Below are positions 12,201 to 23,520 of a DNA stretch of 55,799 nt, piece by piece (the first letter of the stretch is position 1; each line of letters opens with the position of its first letter). The translations under genes and the position numbers were made by a program. The notes under the pieces were generated by a model. That model had not been told where the DNA came from. It made no database searches and saw only the letters and a list, made by a program, of their open reading frames with translations. The DNA comes from Ectocarpus siliculosus (Eukaryota > Sar > Phaeophyceae > Ectocarpales > Ectocarpaceae). The stretch spans positions 409,573 to 465,371 of the forward strand of contig FN648970.1 of the NCBI GenBank assembly GCA_000310025.1, in the 5' to 3' direction.

Positions 12201-13879
12201 GTTTGCGAAAGACACATTGCAGCCGCTAAGGGTCGTCCGCCGGCGAAAAATAGAAAAAAAGGAAGGCAAAATACGGACCTAGAGAGCAAGACGTGGAGCA
12301 GGACGTGCTCCGCCGGCCATACTCTCACGTTGCCCGTGTTGTCGACGCCGTGCACGCGGTGCGCAAACAGCTGGTCCAGGGTAATGGTTACCCCGCCCGC
12401 GCCCGCCCTTCTCTTTGACGAAGCGTCCCTCGTCGTGACCTAAAGTGCCACGGACCAGAGCAGACAAAGGTTGGCCACACGCCATGGTTGTGGCGGCAAT
12501 CGTGCAGGAGGTAATATGCCCGACCGCGGCAAGAGCTTGTGCTGTCGAAAAGGAATCCTGAGTCACTATTTGAATTCCTGATCCAAACGGTCGCGGTATG
12601 CATTGAAAGGCATTCCAAAATAGCTGCATCTAGCAAAGTTTGCACGTCTCGTACAGAGGTGATACGTCAATTGTGGTCGCCCGTCCTCAACAGGGAACGC
12701 TCGTTGTTGCTACATTGAAACACCATCTTCTTTCCAGCACGCAAAGTATTGTCGTACGCTATTCTACAGGACTGAATTGATTGGAGGTGTGAAACGAGTC
12801 AATCGTCCTCGAAACAGGTGAACCTGGGCTTTCTTCCACAAAAGCAGACATCTCATCGCGACGTGAACATGGAACTTCATCTCCGAGCAGGACGCCTTCG
12901 TGCCGAGCGGCGCGTACTCCGGACAGCGTAGTCGTGACTCGCGGACAATCGACAAACGCGACTGCAGTCATCACAGGATTCGGCTGGCCATGGAAAACTA
13001 ACAGTATCCTTTGCGAGCTGCAAGAAAGGAAACAGAAGAAAAGCAACCCCTCAGGCGTCCGCTCGGAGATGAAGCTCTCCAGAGCGATAAGGCATTCATC
13101 ATGATCGGCAGCGTTGCCAGGGAGCTGTTGGATCTCTTCGTCGACACCAACACGTAAAGAGGGAATCGTCCTCGACAGAGGTTGGGAGATTGTAGCCTTT
13201 ACGAAGGCGATCTCCACAGAGTGCTGTGCTGCATTGAACCTGGTCGAGCTCTCACTTTGCGGCCGTGCAGTCAGTCGTTCGTGAGAGCAATTGGCTAATA
13301 CTGCTGTACCAGCCTACCTGGTACAGCAATAGTCTATTCTACAACGCTCGATTCGTGGCGTTATCTAGACATCAAGTAACATAGCATGCACTGGCAAATT
13401 GGAACAACTGCCGCCACAACAGTAGACCGTCGATACCTTTTTCCCATGAGGAAGGTGATATGTAGCCCAAACGTTGCCTGGTTGGATGGTCGTCGTTGCA
13501 GTTGGTGTAGCTGCCGCTACTGCTGACGTTGGGTCAATCTCTTGCCTGGCCAGGAACCCGCGAATACGTTGTGATGCACGGGGATCAAGTTGAGGTGCGA
13601 ACGCGAAAGATAGATATAGACCTATTCAAGGAAGGTAGGAGCCTCCAATGATCCTCGGGCAGAACTGGGAACAAACTCATGTCCTCTGTGCACAACACAC
13701 CTGGGGAAAAGAACGAAGCCCTCGAACCTCGAGGACGTGGTGCTGTCCCTCGCCCCGTTGCCGCCAACCTCCGTGGCATGCTCTCCCTTGGACGCTGCCA
13801 CCGCAGAAAGAAACGCGTCTCGAAGGGTCGACCACTTGCCACCTCCATTACCTCGAACAAAATCACCGGTATCGCACAT
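4940..13879 (-). CDS. CaM-lysine methyltransferase / uridine-kinase-like fusion protein
   Basis: Eleven exons, all phases agreeing: 13879-13701, 13545-13437, 12439-12279, 11910-11763, 10833-10786, 9466-9329, 8901-7555, 7069-6993, 6099-5925, 5591-5461, 5081-4940 (stop TAG); 884 residues. Residues 1-~480 match the calmodulin-lysine N-methyltransferase family: SRFEGFVLF, DNTGNVRVWPAE, SAM motif VLELGAGMSGLAG, ITDGNPDAL, FDLIIASDCLFF, LLRPGGRAVLVQPQRGG, then DRFDDKIWAMHQGY and YLPDEHQPLLVEI, with poly-Ala and Pro/Ala-rich insertions. A Gly/Gln-rich linker follows (about 480-625). Residues ~628-884 match the YggC/uridine-kinase-like P-loop family: VDVYEALAERI, Walker A GAPGSGKT (700-707), LPMDGYHLYR, RRGAHWTFDG, PGFDHARGDPV, VVIVEGNYLLL, RVEGNDLLNARLV. 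Both domains look catalytically complete. The start ATG at 13879 gives a family-like N-terminus, but the frame stays open upstream to 14083. The kinase substrate cannot be told from sequence. Confidence 0.87.
6171..6253. repeat. (GA)n microsatellite in an intron
   Basis: An almost pure GA run with GGGA interruptions and a G10 tract. On the coding (minus) strand it is a long (TC)n stretch about 70 nt upstream of the acceptor of the exon that begins at 6099. It may extend the polypyrimidine tract, and its length is likely polymorphic. Confidence 0.9.
7834..7869 (-). repeat. CAG/CAA repeat encoding poly-Gln in the fusion linker
   Basis: On the minus strand this reads CAG/CAA codons for an unbroken Gln run inside the 1,347-nt exon. 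A second Gln run lies near 7605-7630 just before the P-loop, and a GCN poly-Ala run lies near 8750-8790. All are in frame, which supports coding on the minus strand. The plus-strand Leu/Cys-rich open frames over 7631-8753 are their mirror images. Confidence 0.85.
10081..10500. other. Assembly gap (10231-10330) with duplicated, degraded flank
   Basis: One hundred Ns sit in the intron between the fusion-gene exons at 10833-10786 and 9466-9329. The left flank (about 10091-10230) repeats the landmarks of the right flank (about 10357-10500) in the same order: GAATACCCCTCC, CTTACCAAAAT.ACAAA and ACAACAACAA. In the left copy the bases between them are smoothed into homopolymers of C and A. This looks like a poor read end placed beside the good copy, not a biological repeat. 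No exon is affected. Confidence 0.7.
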
Positions 13880-15363
13880 GATGCTTACTCTGTGCTGTGA
13901 CGCCCGGCGTTGTCGCCCCCTGTGCCTTTGTGCCCTGTGTCTAACACGCGGAGGGCGGCGGGCGGCGGGTTTGTTGTGTCGGGTGTCGGGCAACGTTAGA
14001 ACTGGTTCTCCAAGGGGTGGTTCGGCAGGTGGTTCTGTGTGATCCCCGATGTGTGTGACCTGCGCCGGTCGGGCCATCATCATCCATCAGTATTACAGCT
14101 CTTGTTGTATTGCATTAGAATAGACAAGGTTGGCTTAACAGCATAGACAAGGTTGACTGAACAACATGTTCTTGCTTCAGGCCGCTGGGACTGCCTTCAG
14201 CCAGATGCCGTGGTGAACTGTGAAGTTCAGCTTCTAGCAGCTGTGACAGCTTGTGACAGCGTTATTTTTTTATTGATTTATTTTCAGGTGCGTGGCGAAG
14301 GCGTCTGAATCCCCATACAATACGTTTCGGAATCAAAAACACATGTAAACCGATTCCGTGAAGATACACGGATCAAGCATTCTCTCCGTTTCCGTGAAAG
14401 GAGCACGGGGCAAAAAAAAAAACTTGCTTGCTTTCAGCGTTCGGGATACTTGGGAGTGAGGGATTAGGGAGGCCCAACGCGTGTGTGGTGTGCTGTATGA
14501 GAAGCTTAGTCTAGTTTACACCCTCTGATTCCTTGGATTTGGCTCACTCCTTGCTCTTGCAAAAATCGCGCGTGCACTGCTGTCGGTATGCTTCCAGGCC
14601 TTGATCTTCGTGGTTGCTTTGGATGCAGGCTCATCACCACTCTGGACTTGGTTCTGGAAGCCTCACTGCACCGCCGCCAGCTACACTACTACTGGACTGC
14701 TGTTGATGTGGGTCGCTATTTGTCGACTTGTGCATATATATCGAGTAAATGCCGCAACCTTGCCGCAAACCCGTTAAGAAAAATATGCTGTCCATGTTGA
14801 TTTGAAGATCTGCAGTGAAAGCTTCGTTTGTTCCAAACAGTTGGGTGGGGGCGATGCTCATCACATGCATGCGCTGCCGTATTTTACCACGATGGAGGCG
14901 TTTCTTCTCCCCCTGGCCCTGTACCACCAGATCGAAAGTCCAATTTTGAACAGGTCCAACGCGGGACCCCATGTGCCTGGTAGCGCAGTTTTCGCCCTTG
15001 CTTTGAGAGACAAGGCCACCTTTGCTAGGCAGCGGGACGATGTAGGAACCTGTGCCCTATTTCCTCCCTAAACTGTGCTGAACTGTGCTGGGGTCTGACG
15101 GCAGGCTGTGACTTGTAGACGATCCCCTGACGGTAACTACTGCGTGTCGATGTTGTCAACATTAACGTACGGTAATATCCCTCCGCATTCCTCTCCTTTT
15201 TTGCGGAGCTGAATTCGGTGGTACTACGAACAACATGACAAACCGCGAAGAACCGCGAAGAGTCCGCACAACATTTTTCGAAGTCGTTGAATCAGGCATC
15301 CGGGATTGATCGTGCGAGGTCTTCGAGGGAGTTTTCTACTAAAGGTTTGAACATTCGAAGAGA
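13880..15363. promoter_or_regulatory. Intergenic, upstream of the fusion gene
   Basis: This is the likely 5' region and promoter of the minus-strand fusion gene. The frame stays open to 14083, so part may be 5' UTR or an N-terminal extension. A short imperfect direct repeat (AGACAAGGTTG.CT.AACA, two copies) lies at about 14124-14165. Short open frames between 14588 and 15071 overlap on both strands and have no recognisable features. No clear TATA box is evident. Confidence 0.35.
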
Positions 15364-16210
15364 ATGACGCCGGATGACGTACGACTCCTCACGGCGGTTG
15401 AGAAAGGAGACACAAGACGGGCGGAGAAATCATCACAGCCGGTCAGGCTAGCGTGGACGGTGACGGTCGCATCCACTACCGGCTCCTTCTCGCGGCCGAG
15501 CTCGGATTCGCCCGCGTTCTTTCACAAGACCGCCGTGCTGAGATTGTTGCTCCGGGCGGGTGCCAACCCGAACGCTGTAGACTCGAACCAGGCCACCGCC
15601 CTTCTCGTGCAGGTCGTATGACCACGGTCTCCGCGCGGCTGCGGTACAAGAGCTGTTGCGGGGGCAAATCCTGCTATTGAAAACGACGTCGGAAACATTC
15701 CTTTGCACTACGCTGCTATGGAAGGAGATACCGAATCGATCACCTTGCTGCTCGAAGCGGCGCCATCGACCATGAATCGTGCCACGAAAGGGGGCATGAC
15801 GCCCCTGTGCGTCGCTTGCGAGTTCGGGCAGGCGCAGGTTGTCTCCCGTCTGCTGTCTGCCGAGGCAACGAGCAAATGGATGCCGTGCCCCCTCGCGACC
15901 GCCACCGCCAACGGGCATGAATCCGTGGTCCGAGTGCTGCTTGGCACCAAGGAGCGGATAAAAGCGTTCGGAGGCGTGGACAAGCTTCCCTCGGCTTTGT
16001 GCCACGCTGTCCAGAAACATAATTCATGCGCAATCCTGCTCGTTTTGCTCTCATCCTTCCACCGGACACATTTCGGCATGCCAGTCAGCGTATAATACCA
16101 ACCCTGACGACAGAATCCAGTGGGCCATCACTCGAGCACTCATGCGTGGCTATGCCTTCCGCGCTCGCTCGTGGATGATTCCGGCTTTATCTACGGCGGC
16201 TTTGACTGTA
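15364..16210 (+). pseudogene. Broken ankyrin-repeat gene
   Basis: Ankyrin-like segments are spread over different plus-strand frames: LLTAVEKGDTRRAE; then VDGDGRIHYRLLLAAELGFA in a second frame; LRLLLRAGANPNAVDSNQATALL back in the first; DHGLRAAAVQELL in another; then GANPAIENDVGNIPLHYAAM and GGMTPLCVACEFGQAQVVSR in the first. A last segment (NPDDRIQWAITRALMRGYAF) is shifted again and ends at a GTAAGT donor at about 16208. A G5 run at 15659-15664, one G short, explains one shift. At least four shifts are needed for a single protein. Either the gene has decayed or the local base calls are poor. Ankyrin repeats mediate protein binding; no other domain is seen. Confidence 0.6.
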
Positions 16211-19200
16211 AGTGTTCACCTTGCTGGTGTGGACCCGTCGCACGTACCGCAACCAGCTGCCTCGCTCGGGGCACGTATTTTCCGCCCGAACAAGAGGTTT
16301 GTTCTGCCTATTCATAGATAGGTAAGAACCGAGAGTGTGTGATATGCTGGAACGTCTTCATTTGTGTGTGCGTAGAATGTCTTTGGTCAAGTGACGCTCA
16401 TTCGAAAGCGGATTCCAAAGCGGATGGCGCGTGTGGGCGCGATGTGTGACGGATGCTGTTGTTTACCGTTGTCGGTGTTGCCGCCCGTACTTGGTACCCC
16501 TCCCGACTTGTTTGCATGTGGTGGTGTCTGTCTTGAAGCACCTGTGCCGCTTGTGGCCTTGGTATTCAAGTTGATCCAAGTTTTCTGTGTGTGGTGCCAA
16601 GGTCGTGGATGAATCAAGAGGCCACGCCTCGCTGTATTGAATCGGGAAATTGTGTTGCTTCACGGCAATTGTCGTATAGGCGGATGGCCGATAGTGCACA
16701 CTGGCAGCCAAACAGCGGAACCGCAGCTCAAGGCAGGACTACGTAAACCAATATCCGACATGCAACTTTGCTGATTAATTCTGTACCTTCTTCCTTACTG
16801 CACAACCTCCTTATGCCAGGTACGTCCTGAAGTCCTGAAGGGGTCAAGGAGGGTATGAGTTGTCTTGTGGAGAAACGAACAAGGAGTATACGCCTTCCCT
16901 ACGCATTGGAGCGGATCACAACTGGCGGACATAAGCCGCTGCAATGAGAAATGTTTACTCTAGAGAAATGTGATGTGAGGACCTCCTCAATGTCAAAAAA
17001 TGAGCTCTTTGCCACCCATTTGGTCTCATCAATAAAATCGTCTTCTCTGTTTGTTGTCGTACCAGGCGCATCATTCAATGGGGTATCGGATGCAGAGTTG
17101 CTTTCAGTTAAATTTGATGCAACTGCTGGCGCAGGTACCATGAACACAACACAGTAAACGATGCCTTACGCATCATTCGCGATTTCGTAGTCCAAACCTA
17201 TTCGGTTTCAGTATCCGTGATATGGAGCACTAAACTGCGTGCAATTAAGAAGTTGAAGACGCAACCTCAACTAATTTCGGAATGGTTCGTATAGCAGTTC
17301 GTAGAGGTCCTAAGAGAGAGTGCACTTACCCAAAGAACTGCTCTCCGGAATGTTTTCAAGAAAACTCAATAATTTAGAAATCGTTCTCGGAAGAGGGGTT
17401 TTGGTCTCACAGCACGGTGTTTGATTCCCAGAATTGTTCCGGACTACTGCAGTACTACGGTTCTTCAGGTTTTCGTCAGTGTCCGACTAAAACGCTGAAC
17501 AGGCAGAGCATACGCCCCCGGCCAGAGATCACTCCGTTTCCTGCGCTGCTCAACATTACAACACACAGTTGGACAACCTATGTTGCCTGTTTCTCTTGGA
17601 ACCATTGGTTCAAGACCCATCTGTACGATGTCCTTCTGCGCTCCTGTCGTACAGGTGCGGCACACCACGCCTTTGTAACGTGGCTTGGCTCACAGCTGTA
17701 CCTCTGTCGTACACCGCAAAATTTGAACATGTTTTTTTGAGGACCCCTTTCAGCAGGTCTGACTCTTCGCTGAGAATGCAACGTACCAAGAAAGTTGCAC
17801 AAGCAGAACCACCAGGGAACTGGTCTCGACTACACAGTCGCAGCAGACCCGAACCCACCGTTTTTTTTCAGAGTTTGCACATCACATCGTATCATCTTCG
17901 AAGCTGCAGCTGCTGTTTCTGGTGGACGGGTGTCCTGCATAACGTGGCGCGTCCTCTATAAGGCGCGCGCACAAGATTTTGCTCCTCTAGCGTTGGAGGG
18001 AGGTGTACCCTCGGGAACCGTCCTCTCTGAAATTTGTGACGCGGTTCCTGGGAGGGGTGCATTCCTGTGACGCCGATGGATTTCTGCATGTACGAGAAAG
18101 AGGGTTGCACGTGTTCAAGCCGTGGACCCATGTGCCTGCCACATTTTTCGAACTCTCCTGTGAACTTGAACCTATTCCGTAGGAAGCTTGACGTATGCAT
18201 ACACTGGTTTTCCCGGTTTGCCGCAGCAGTCTTCGCGAACTACGAAATTCGAGGAATTGGATTTGGGGACTTGAGATAAGGAAGCACCAATCCACCGCGG
18301 CATCTTCGACAGTTTCGGTGGCGGCTAGCGGCCGCACGAGGAGCTTCGCTAGAAGCAGAAGTGTACGAATGATACGTTTTGGTGGCGAGCTTCACGCATG
18401 CAAAGCTGAGTCGTATGCACACGACGCTGAGAAACGCTTGCCCTCCTTATTGGTCCGAACGTACCCCCAACGGTTCCACATCAGCAGACAAAATCGCGTG
18501 ACTCATGTCGAGTGCTAACGAGCCATGACGACACTAAAGCCTGAAACGCCCCCATCAGACAATAAAACAGCACGACCTCCAGTGCATTTGGATTATGTGC
18601 CAATTCAAGGCGGCCGGCGGAACAAGAGAGGAAGAACAAAAAATGGAGCGGAAAAGGAACGCTCGTGCTACTCACTTGACAGAAAGATGTGCATCAGGCA
18701 GCCAGCTGCTGGCGACAAAGCACGATTCGAAAATAGAACCAGGTTCTACTACACACCGGCCTGGGAGGGGGGCGAGGTGGCAGTGGCGCCCTGCAGACAG
18801 GGCCATGCCGGCCTCAACATCTTCGAGCCAAACACAGCAATAACAAGCACAATCGATACCAGATGATGCTCTTCCATTACCGTGAAGGTGCGGATCCGCA
18901 ATACTCCACCAGCGCACCAGCGGCAACAGGAGCACACGAAAAACATTTTTTGTACCTTAGTTCCGCCAACGTCTCCGAAACTCTACCCCCCTCACCTGCC
19001 TCCCTCTAGCTCAGACCCGCACGTCTCTCAAGCCCACGAACACTCGTTCAAGGATACTCGCCGCACTCTCTCTGCCAATCCCCAACCGCCCCAAATCATC
19101 ATTCGCAGACGTGCCTCCACATGAACACAAACGCAGAGGCCTCCCTGCAGCACCACGTGATGCCCTGTGGTCGCAGTGCTGCTCTTTGTGCGTTTCCACA

Positions 19201-19270
19201 TGCTAGACACTATATTTCCTTTTCATGGTGCTGCGCACACCGAGCACGAACCGGGATGCTTCCGGCCAGG
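16211..19270. other. No supportable gene
   Basis: Open frames are short and overlap on both strands. A minus-strand stretch at 18749-18876 (MEEHHLVSIVLVIAVFGSKM) could encode a membrane segment, but no matching splice sites or family were found. The frames at 17417-17961 are equally unconvincing on either strand. Confidence 0.4.
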
Positions 19271-19371
19271 TTAGTGCGACGACTTCCAGGCGACAAGCTT
19301 CTCAACCACGTCGCTCGGAAGCTTGTGGCTACCGAGGATAGCCATCAGTTCATCTTTGGCGACGCTGTGGT
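19271..19371 (-). CDS. Possible terminal exon of an unrecognised gene
   Basis: After TTTTTTACGTACCACAG on the minus strand, a short frame reads SVAKDELMAILGSHKLPSDV followed by VEKLVAWKSSH and a TAA stop. The amphipathic composition looks like a real C-terminus. Upstream to the IF1-like gene I find no exon that joins it convincingly: 19400-19790 gives only Cys/Leu-rich frames. No family is recognised. Confidence 0.25.
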
Positions 19372-19970
19372 ACGTAAAAAATAATTGCAGCAGCAGCGGC
19401 GGCGGCAGGAGCAGCAGGAATAGTGTGCGACGGCAGCAATCAGAAAAGGCAGTTGCAGACAGTTGGCCAGACGACAACCACAAGAGCTACACTGCAAGAC
19501 AAAAGAAAAGCAGGCACGTACACGACACAGCTGAAAAGGCACGCAGCAGAACTAATGCGAACACGACGGGGAGAAGAGAGGCAAGAGTGGAAATCCGCCA
19601 GCACTGGTAGTAGATTGAAAGGCCTCGTCTACATCGACCCAGGCAACGCCGATACTGCCAGTACCACACGAACGAGCACCAAAAGTGCAACAAGTGCGAG
19701 GCCGCCGAGCCGCGCAACCGAAAGTCGTGCAGACTGGCCGACTGGTCGAGCCTCCTCGGATCCCGGAGAACACGTTAGGTGAAGCTTTTCCTTCGGGCTG
19801 CGGTGATGGGAGTGTTGTACAGTAGTGTTTTACGACAGGAAAGTGCGCCTGCCCCAGAATAGGCCTCGGCCAGGAGGGAAACCATGAACATCAAATTGCA
19901 GTTGCGACTAGGTGCGACAAGAGCCAGAGCCACGGGGCACGATACGGCATCAGTACAGGCCGAAGTCCAC

Positions 19971-21177
19971 TTACTCCTTGCCAGCCTCGTGATGAGCCCT
20001 TTCCTTCTTGAGCAAGTTCTCGAGCAATCTTTGATCCTCTTTGCGCATGTACACTGTCTCTTCCCCGCGCTCCCTGAAGAGTGGGAGAGAAATCAGGGGA
20101 AGGGGGGGTGGTAAGGTTTGGTTAGCTGCGGGTGCCGTGATGTAGAGTTTCGGGTACACATCCGCAGACACAAATATCGTCGCGGTAGTCAATAGTCTCC
20201 GGAGAGTTGGAACGCCATGTGAAGCTTGGCTCCCGCCGCTTGTCAATACTGTGTAGGGCAGAGGAAAGGGGAGAGCTCTCGCGATGCATCCCCATCTGGG
20301 AAAGTTCGAGATCGCGGGATGCTACCCTAAAAACAACACATGTATCGGACATCGTGCTTCCGATATCATTGCCAAATTAAATTAGGCACAAATCCAACCA
20401 ATATTATAGTGGTCTCTCTCTTGTACCATGCTAAAAGGTTGTCACTGTTGAAGGTCTTGAAATAAAAAAACAACGACAAGTGCTAAACTCCCGCGCCGCG
20501 GGAGCACAAACCTAACCCACCGGCAGGCCGCAGCCGCTAAGGGTGCCCTGGAGGCAATATCCCAAACTCATATAGTGCTTCGCAAAGGCATTGCTGTCAA
20601 AGAGGGCTACTTTTACGGCATGCATAGTGCTTTCGCTCAAATATGCTTTCCATAATTGGGACATGGCAATTTCATCATCCCCTCGAGGGCACAACGAAAG
20701 GAGAATCGCGAGGAGGAGAGCGTTCGCACCGTCATTCACCGTCATAGCCGTAGTACGCCAACCAGCGATCGCGATGAGCTTCCCCGGTGAAATTAATGCC
20801 ACGGAAATACATTGTGCTCATTGCTGTCAATGTACCCCGTCGCCCTGGTGTTTTGTGCTACGGCCTGCTTGCTTCATTTGACTTCGCTGGTACTGCAGGA
20901 GGAGCAATTCGAGGGCAAGCCCCACGCCAGGCTGAAGGGGGTAGCAGAGTGTGGAATCCTCGTGTGATCGAAATCGGGGCGATTTTCACGACAAAGCCAA
21001 AACATGAAACAAGTCACCACGTCAGTTGTGTTATGCATACCTCTCCTTGAAGGTGGTCATGCTCCTGCGTCCCGTGACGGCAAGAGCCGCACCGCCGTAG
21101 CTGGGCTTCCCAAGCGCGCTACGGGCAACCGTCGCCGCTCCCGCACCAACCCGTACCATCGCGCCGTTCAGGGACAT
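19971..21177 (-). CDS. IF1-like mitochondrial ATP synthase inhibitor
   Basis: Two exons. 21177-21041 starts MSLNGAMVRVGAGAATVARS and ends at a GTATGC donor; 20073-19971 follows a fine pyrimidine tract ending CTCTTCAG and ends in TAA. The split AG|G codon joins in phase, giving 79 residues. The first ~40 residues are rich in Ala, Arg, Ser and Gly with no acidic residue, as expected of a mitochondrial targeting peptide. The mature part reads FKERERGEETVYMRKEDQRL then LENLLKKERAHHE, fitting the IF1 pattern E-E-x-x-Y-x-x-x-x-[ED]-x-x-x-L-x-x-L-x-K-K followed by His-containing helix. IF1 blocks ATP hydrolysis by F1 when matrix pH falls. The Gly-rich GAFG motif of animal IF1 is absent, so another small helical mitochondrial protein remains possible. 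Confidence 0.62.
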
Positions 21178-23253
21178 TTTTGTTGCCTATCGTCGCTGCT
21201 CTCGTGACCTCTCCTCGCGCTGGGTTCTCGTGCCGATGCTGTCTGCGTGTCGCACAGGATTGTTGATGCGCGTTGAAGAAAGAGAGGGGAGTGGGGGCAC
21301 GATAAGTATAAAAACATGGTGGGAACGAATTGCGAACACCGAATTTGGAGGCATCCCATGCCTTGGGAAACAGTGCTTCTCTTGAAGGACAGGTGGACTT
21401 GACGCCATCTTTTGGAAGGGATACAACAGTATTTGCAACTTTGGGTAGTCTTTCTGCTATGTTGCATGCTATGCCAATTAATGTTTTCAATTTTCAACAG
21501 AATATCACGATGCGGCCGCAAGGATGCGACGAGTGCTTTTCAGGACAGATCTCCGACTTCTTTTATCCGAACGACTGAACTTCAACCTTTCACACCCAAA
21601 CAAGAAAGCGAGGGATTTGACCACACGGCCAACACACACACACATACAGCGGGAGAGTATGCGGGGTGGACCAAATGCCAGGGCGACTGACTACACAAAC
21701 CGCCAAGTAGCTGCCGCCAACCCATGAATCACACTTTTTCGGTGGCGAGCACGTTTCCTTCTCATACCCACGCAACTCGAAGTCTGCTCTTCGATGTTCC
21801 TCCATGTCAAACTTCTCTCCGCAACTCCGCAAGATCGTCGCCCGGGTGGTCTAGTTGGTATCCTCGAAACCTTCTAGGGGTCAGGTCAGTGGTTCGGATC
21901 CAGGCGAAAGCGAGCTTTCCTTGCAAAGCGAGTTTTTCTCTCGCTTCCGCTCCTGGCGTAGTGGATAGCGCTAGTTCGTGTGTACACAGAGGGAAGAGAG
22001 TGCTGAACTCTTCTCGCACTAAAAATGGAAGGCAAAGTACCGCAGGAGGGGGGGGTAGAGAGGGGCTCTTCTGTGTGACCACGGGTTGGAGTAAACGGCA
22101 CTAGTGCTGTGAGCGCTGCTTTGAAGTGAAGACAAAAAAAAAAAAATGCCACAAAAGCAAGCAGACGGTCGGCACATTCTCGAATGTGGTGACAGAGAGA
22201 ACATACCTGTACGGGTACAGATCGTCTTCGGCTCTAATTTATCTATACATCTCATAGGCGCCGCAGCTCGCTCTTGGCCGGTATGTGCTCTACGCAGCGG
22301 TAACATCTTACACCGGACGATGTACCACGACCTACGTTACTGCTGTGGTGTCTCCTCCCTCTCCTGTGGGGCATGAGAGAGAACACACAGCTTGCCCCTG
22401 ACGAGGACACGTGACGTTGGACACAAGAGCAGCAGCTCTTACCAACAGGATGAATGCATGCACACACACACACACCCTTGGCAACACACGGGTGTGTCAA
22501 TCTCTCTTGAAACGCATGGAGATGTCGGGATGAAGGCGTGACAGACGGCGCCGTCGGGCACATGTACTGCTGTAGGCACCATGCTGCCTCGAAAACTTCT
22601 TCAGACGGCACTACTGCTGTACATATGCATATTCTCGTGGTAAGCACCCGCCGTAGATATCGCGCATGTCTTTCCTTAGCCTAGCTTCTCCCCGTACCAA
22701 CTCCCACCTGGGCATTCGATGCTGAGAGCTACGCAGCTGCTCACCTTGTGCGCGAAGAAGTAAGCTAAAAATACGAAGATCGGTTTGTAACTGAGTGGGG
22801 GAGGAAGCGGGGTGCAGACGGAAAAAGAAGAGAGCGCGGGTGGCCGAAGAAAAGAGCCGGTATCGTTTCAGATGAGAACCTACACGCGCTGGCCTAATAG
22901 CTCGACAATGGGTTCTAGAAACGTTCTGTGTTGTCTGGTATGTACACACAGACAGCGCAGCAGCTATGCAAGGGCACGGATCTACAAGCACTGCGTTTAG
23001 AGGTAGAATTAATACTGCTGTACATGGACATGACAAACATACACTCGCTGAGACATAAGTCTCCCCCAGTGATGCAATTGGTAACCTCGACACGTCGACA
23101 GCTAAACATCTAATTCTTGCTGTAAATTACAATATTTCAATCTTGACGAGCTTGACAACGGAGAGGTTTACAGCAGTGTATTATGTTGTAGATCTATAAG
23201 TAGTAGACGCCCATACAGTACTGCATACATGTAAGAGCAGGCTACCGCAGTAG
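21178..23253. other. Mostly non-coding; upstream of the IF1-like gene
   Basis: It contains the promoter side of the IF1-like gene, a tRNA-like segment (21840-21964) and several short open frames on both strands. A minus-strand frame at 22611-23093 (160 cod) has a hydrophobic N-terminus but no recognised domain or consistent splice sites. I cannot support a gene here. Confidence 0.4.
21840..21964 (+). other. tRNA-like / SINE-like Pol III promoter boxes
   Basis: A possible A box TGGTCTAGTTGG (21847-21858) and B box GGTTCGGATCC (21891-21901) are spaced as in a tRNA gene, and the stretch begins GCCCGGG. The 3' acceptor arm does not pair with that start and the T stem is weak, so this is not an intact tRNA. 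A second A-box match, TGGCGTAGTGG, lies at 21954-21964. A decayed tRNA-derived SINE is the simplest reading. Confidence 0.3.
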
Positions 23254-23399
23254 GTGAGTTTCCGCCCAGGATGGCTTGCTTAACACGCTCCTTGCTTCTA
23301 TCAGCAGAGGTGGTTGTGTGTTTGGAGGGAAGAGAAACCCGGCTGAAACCTGTGCGTGCACACCAGAAATAGATCAGCCGAACCTGGTCAACAAGCAAC
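23254..23399 (+). repeat. Dispersed repeat D, copy 1
   Basis: It shares ordered blocks with 24958-25143 in the same direction: AGGATGGCTTGCTT, GAGGTGGTTGTG, GGAGGGAAGAGAAAC, GGCTGAAACCTGTGCGTGCAC. Copy 2 has about 40 bp of extra sequence. Confidence 0.8.
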
Positions 23400-23520
23400 T
23401 TCTACAAGTCTTTAATGACCGGTTCATACATGGTTCATACTTTGTTTGCGCAGGGAACCGACTTATTATTCGTGAGTTGATTTCACCTACCTCTCCTTGG
23501 TAATGTAGTGTAATTATCAT

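Noticed and set aside
12759-13217. Alternative second exon of the fusion gene after an excellent pyrimidine-rich acceptor at 13020
   Set aside because: It is in phase but gives no family similarity. Exon 13545-13437 is also in phase and supplies the expected W..Y.LP.G segment before VTITLDQL.
20512-20802. 96-codon minus-strand open frame
   Set aside because: It lies inside the IF1-like intron, has no splice links and no recognisable family; the opposite strand is equally open.
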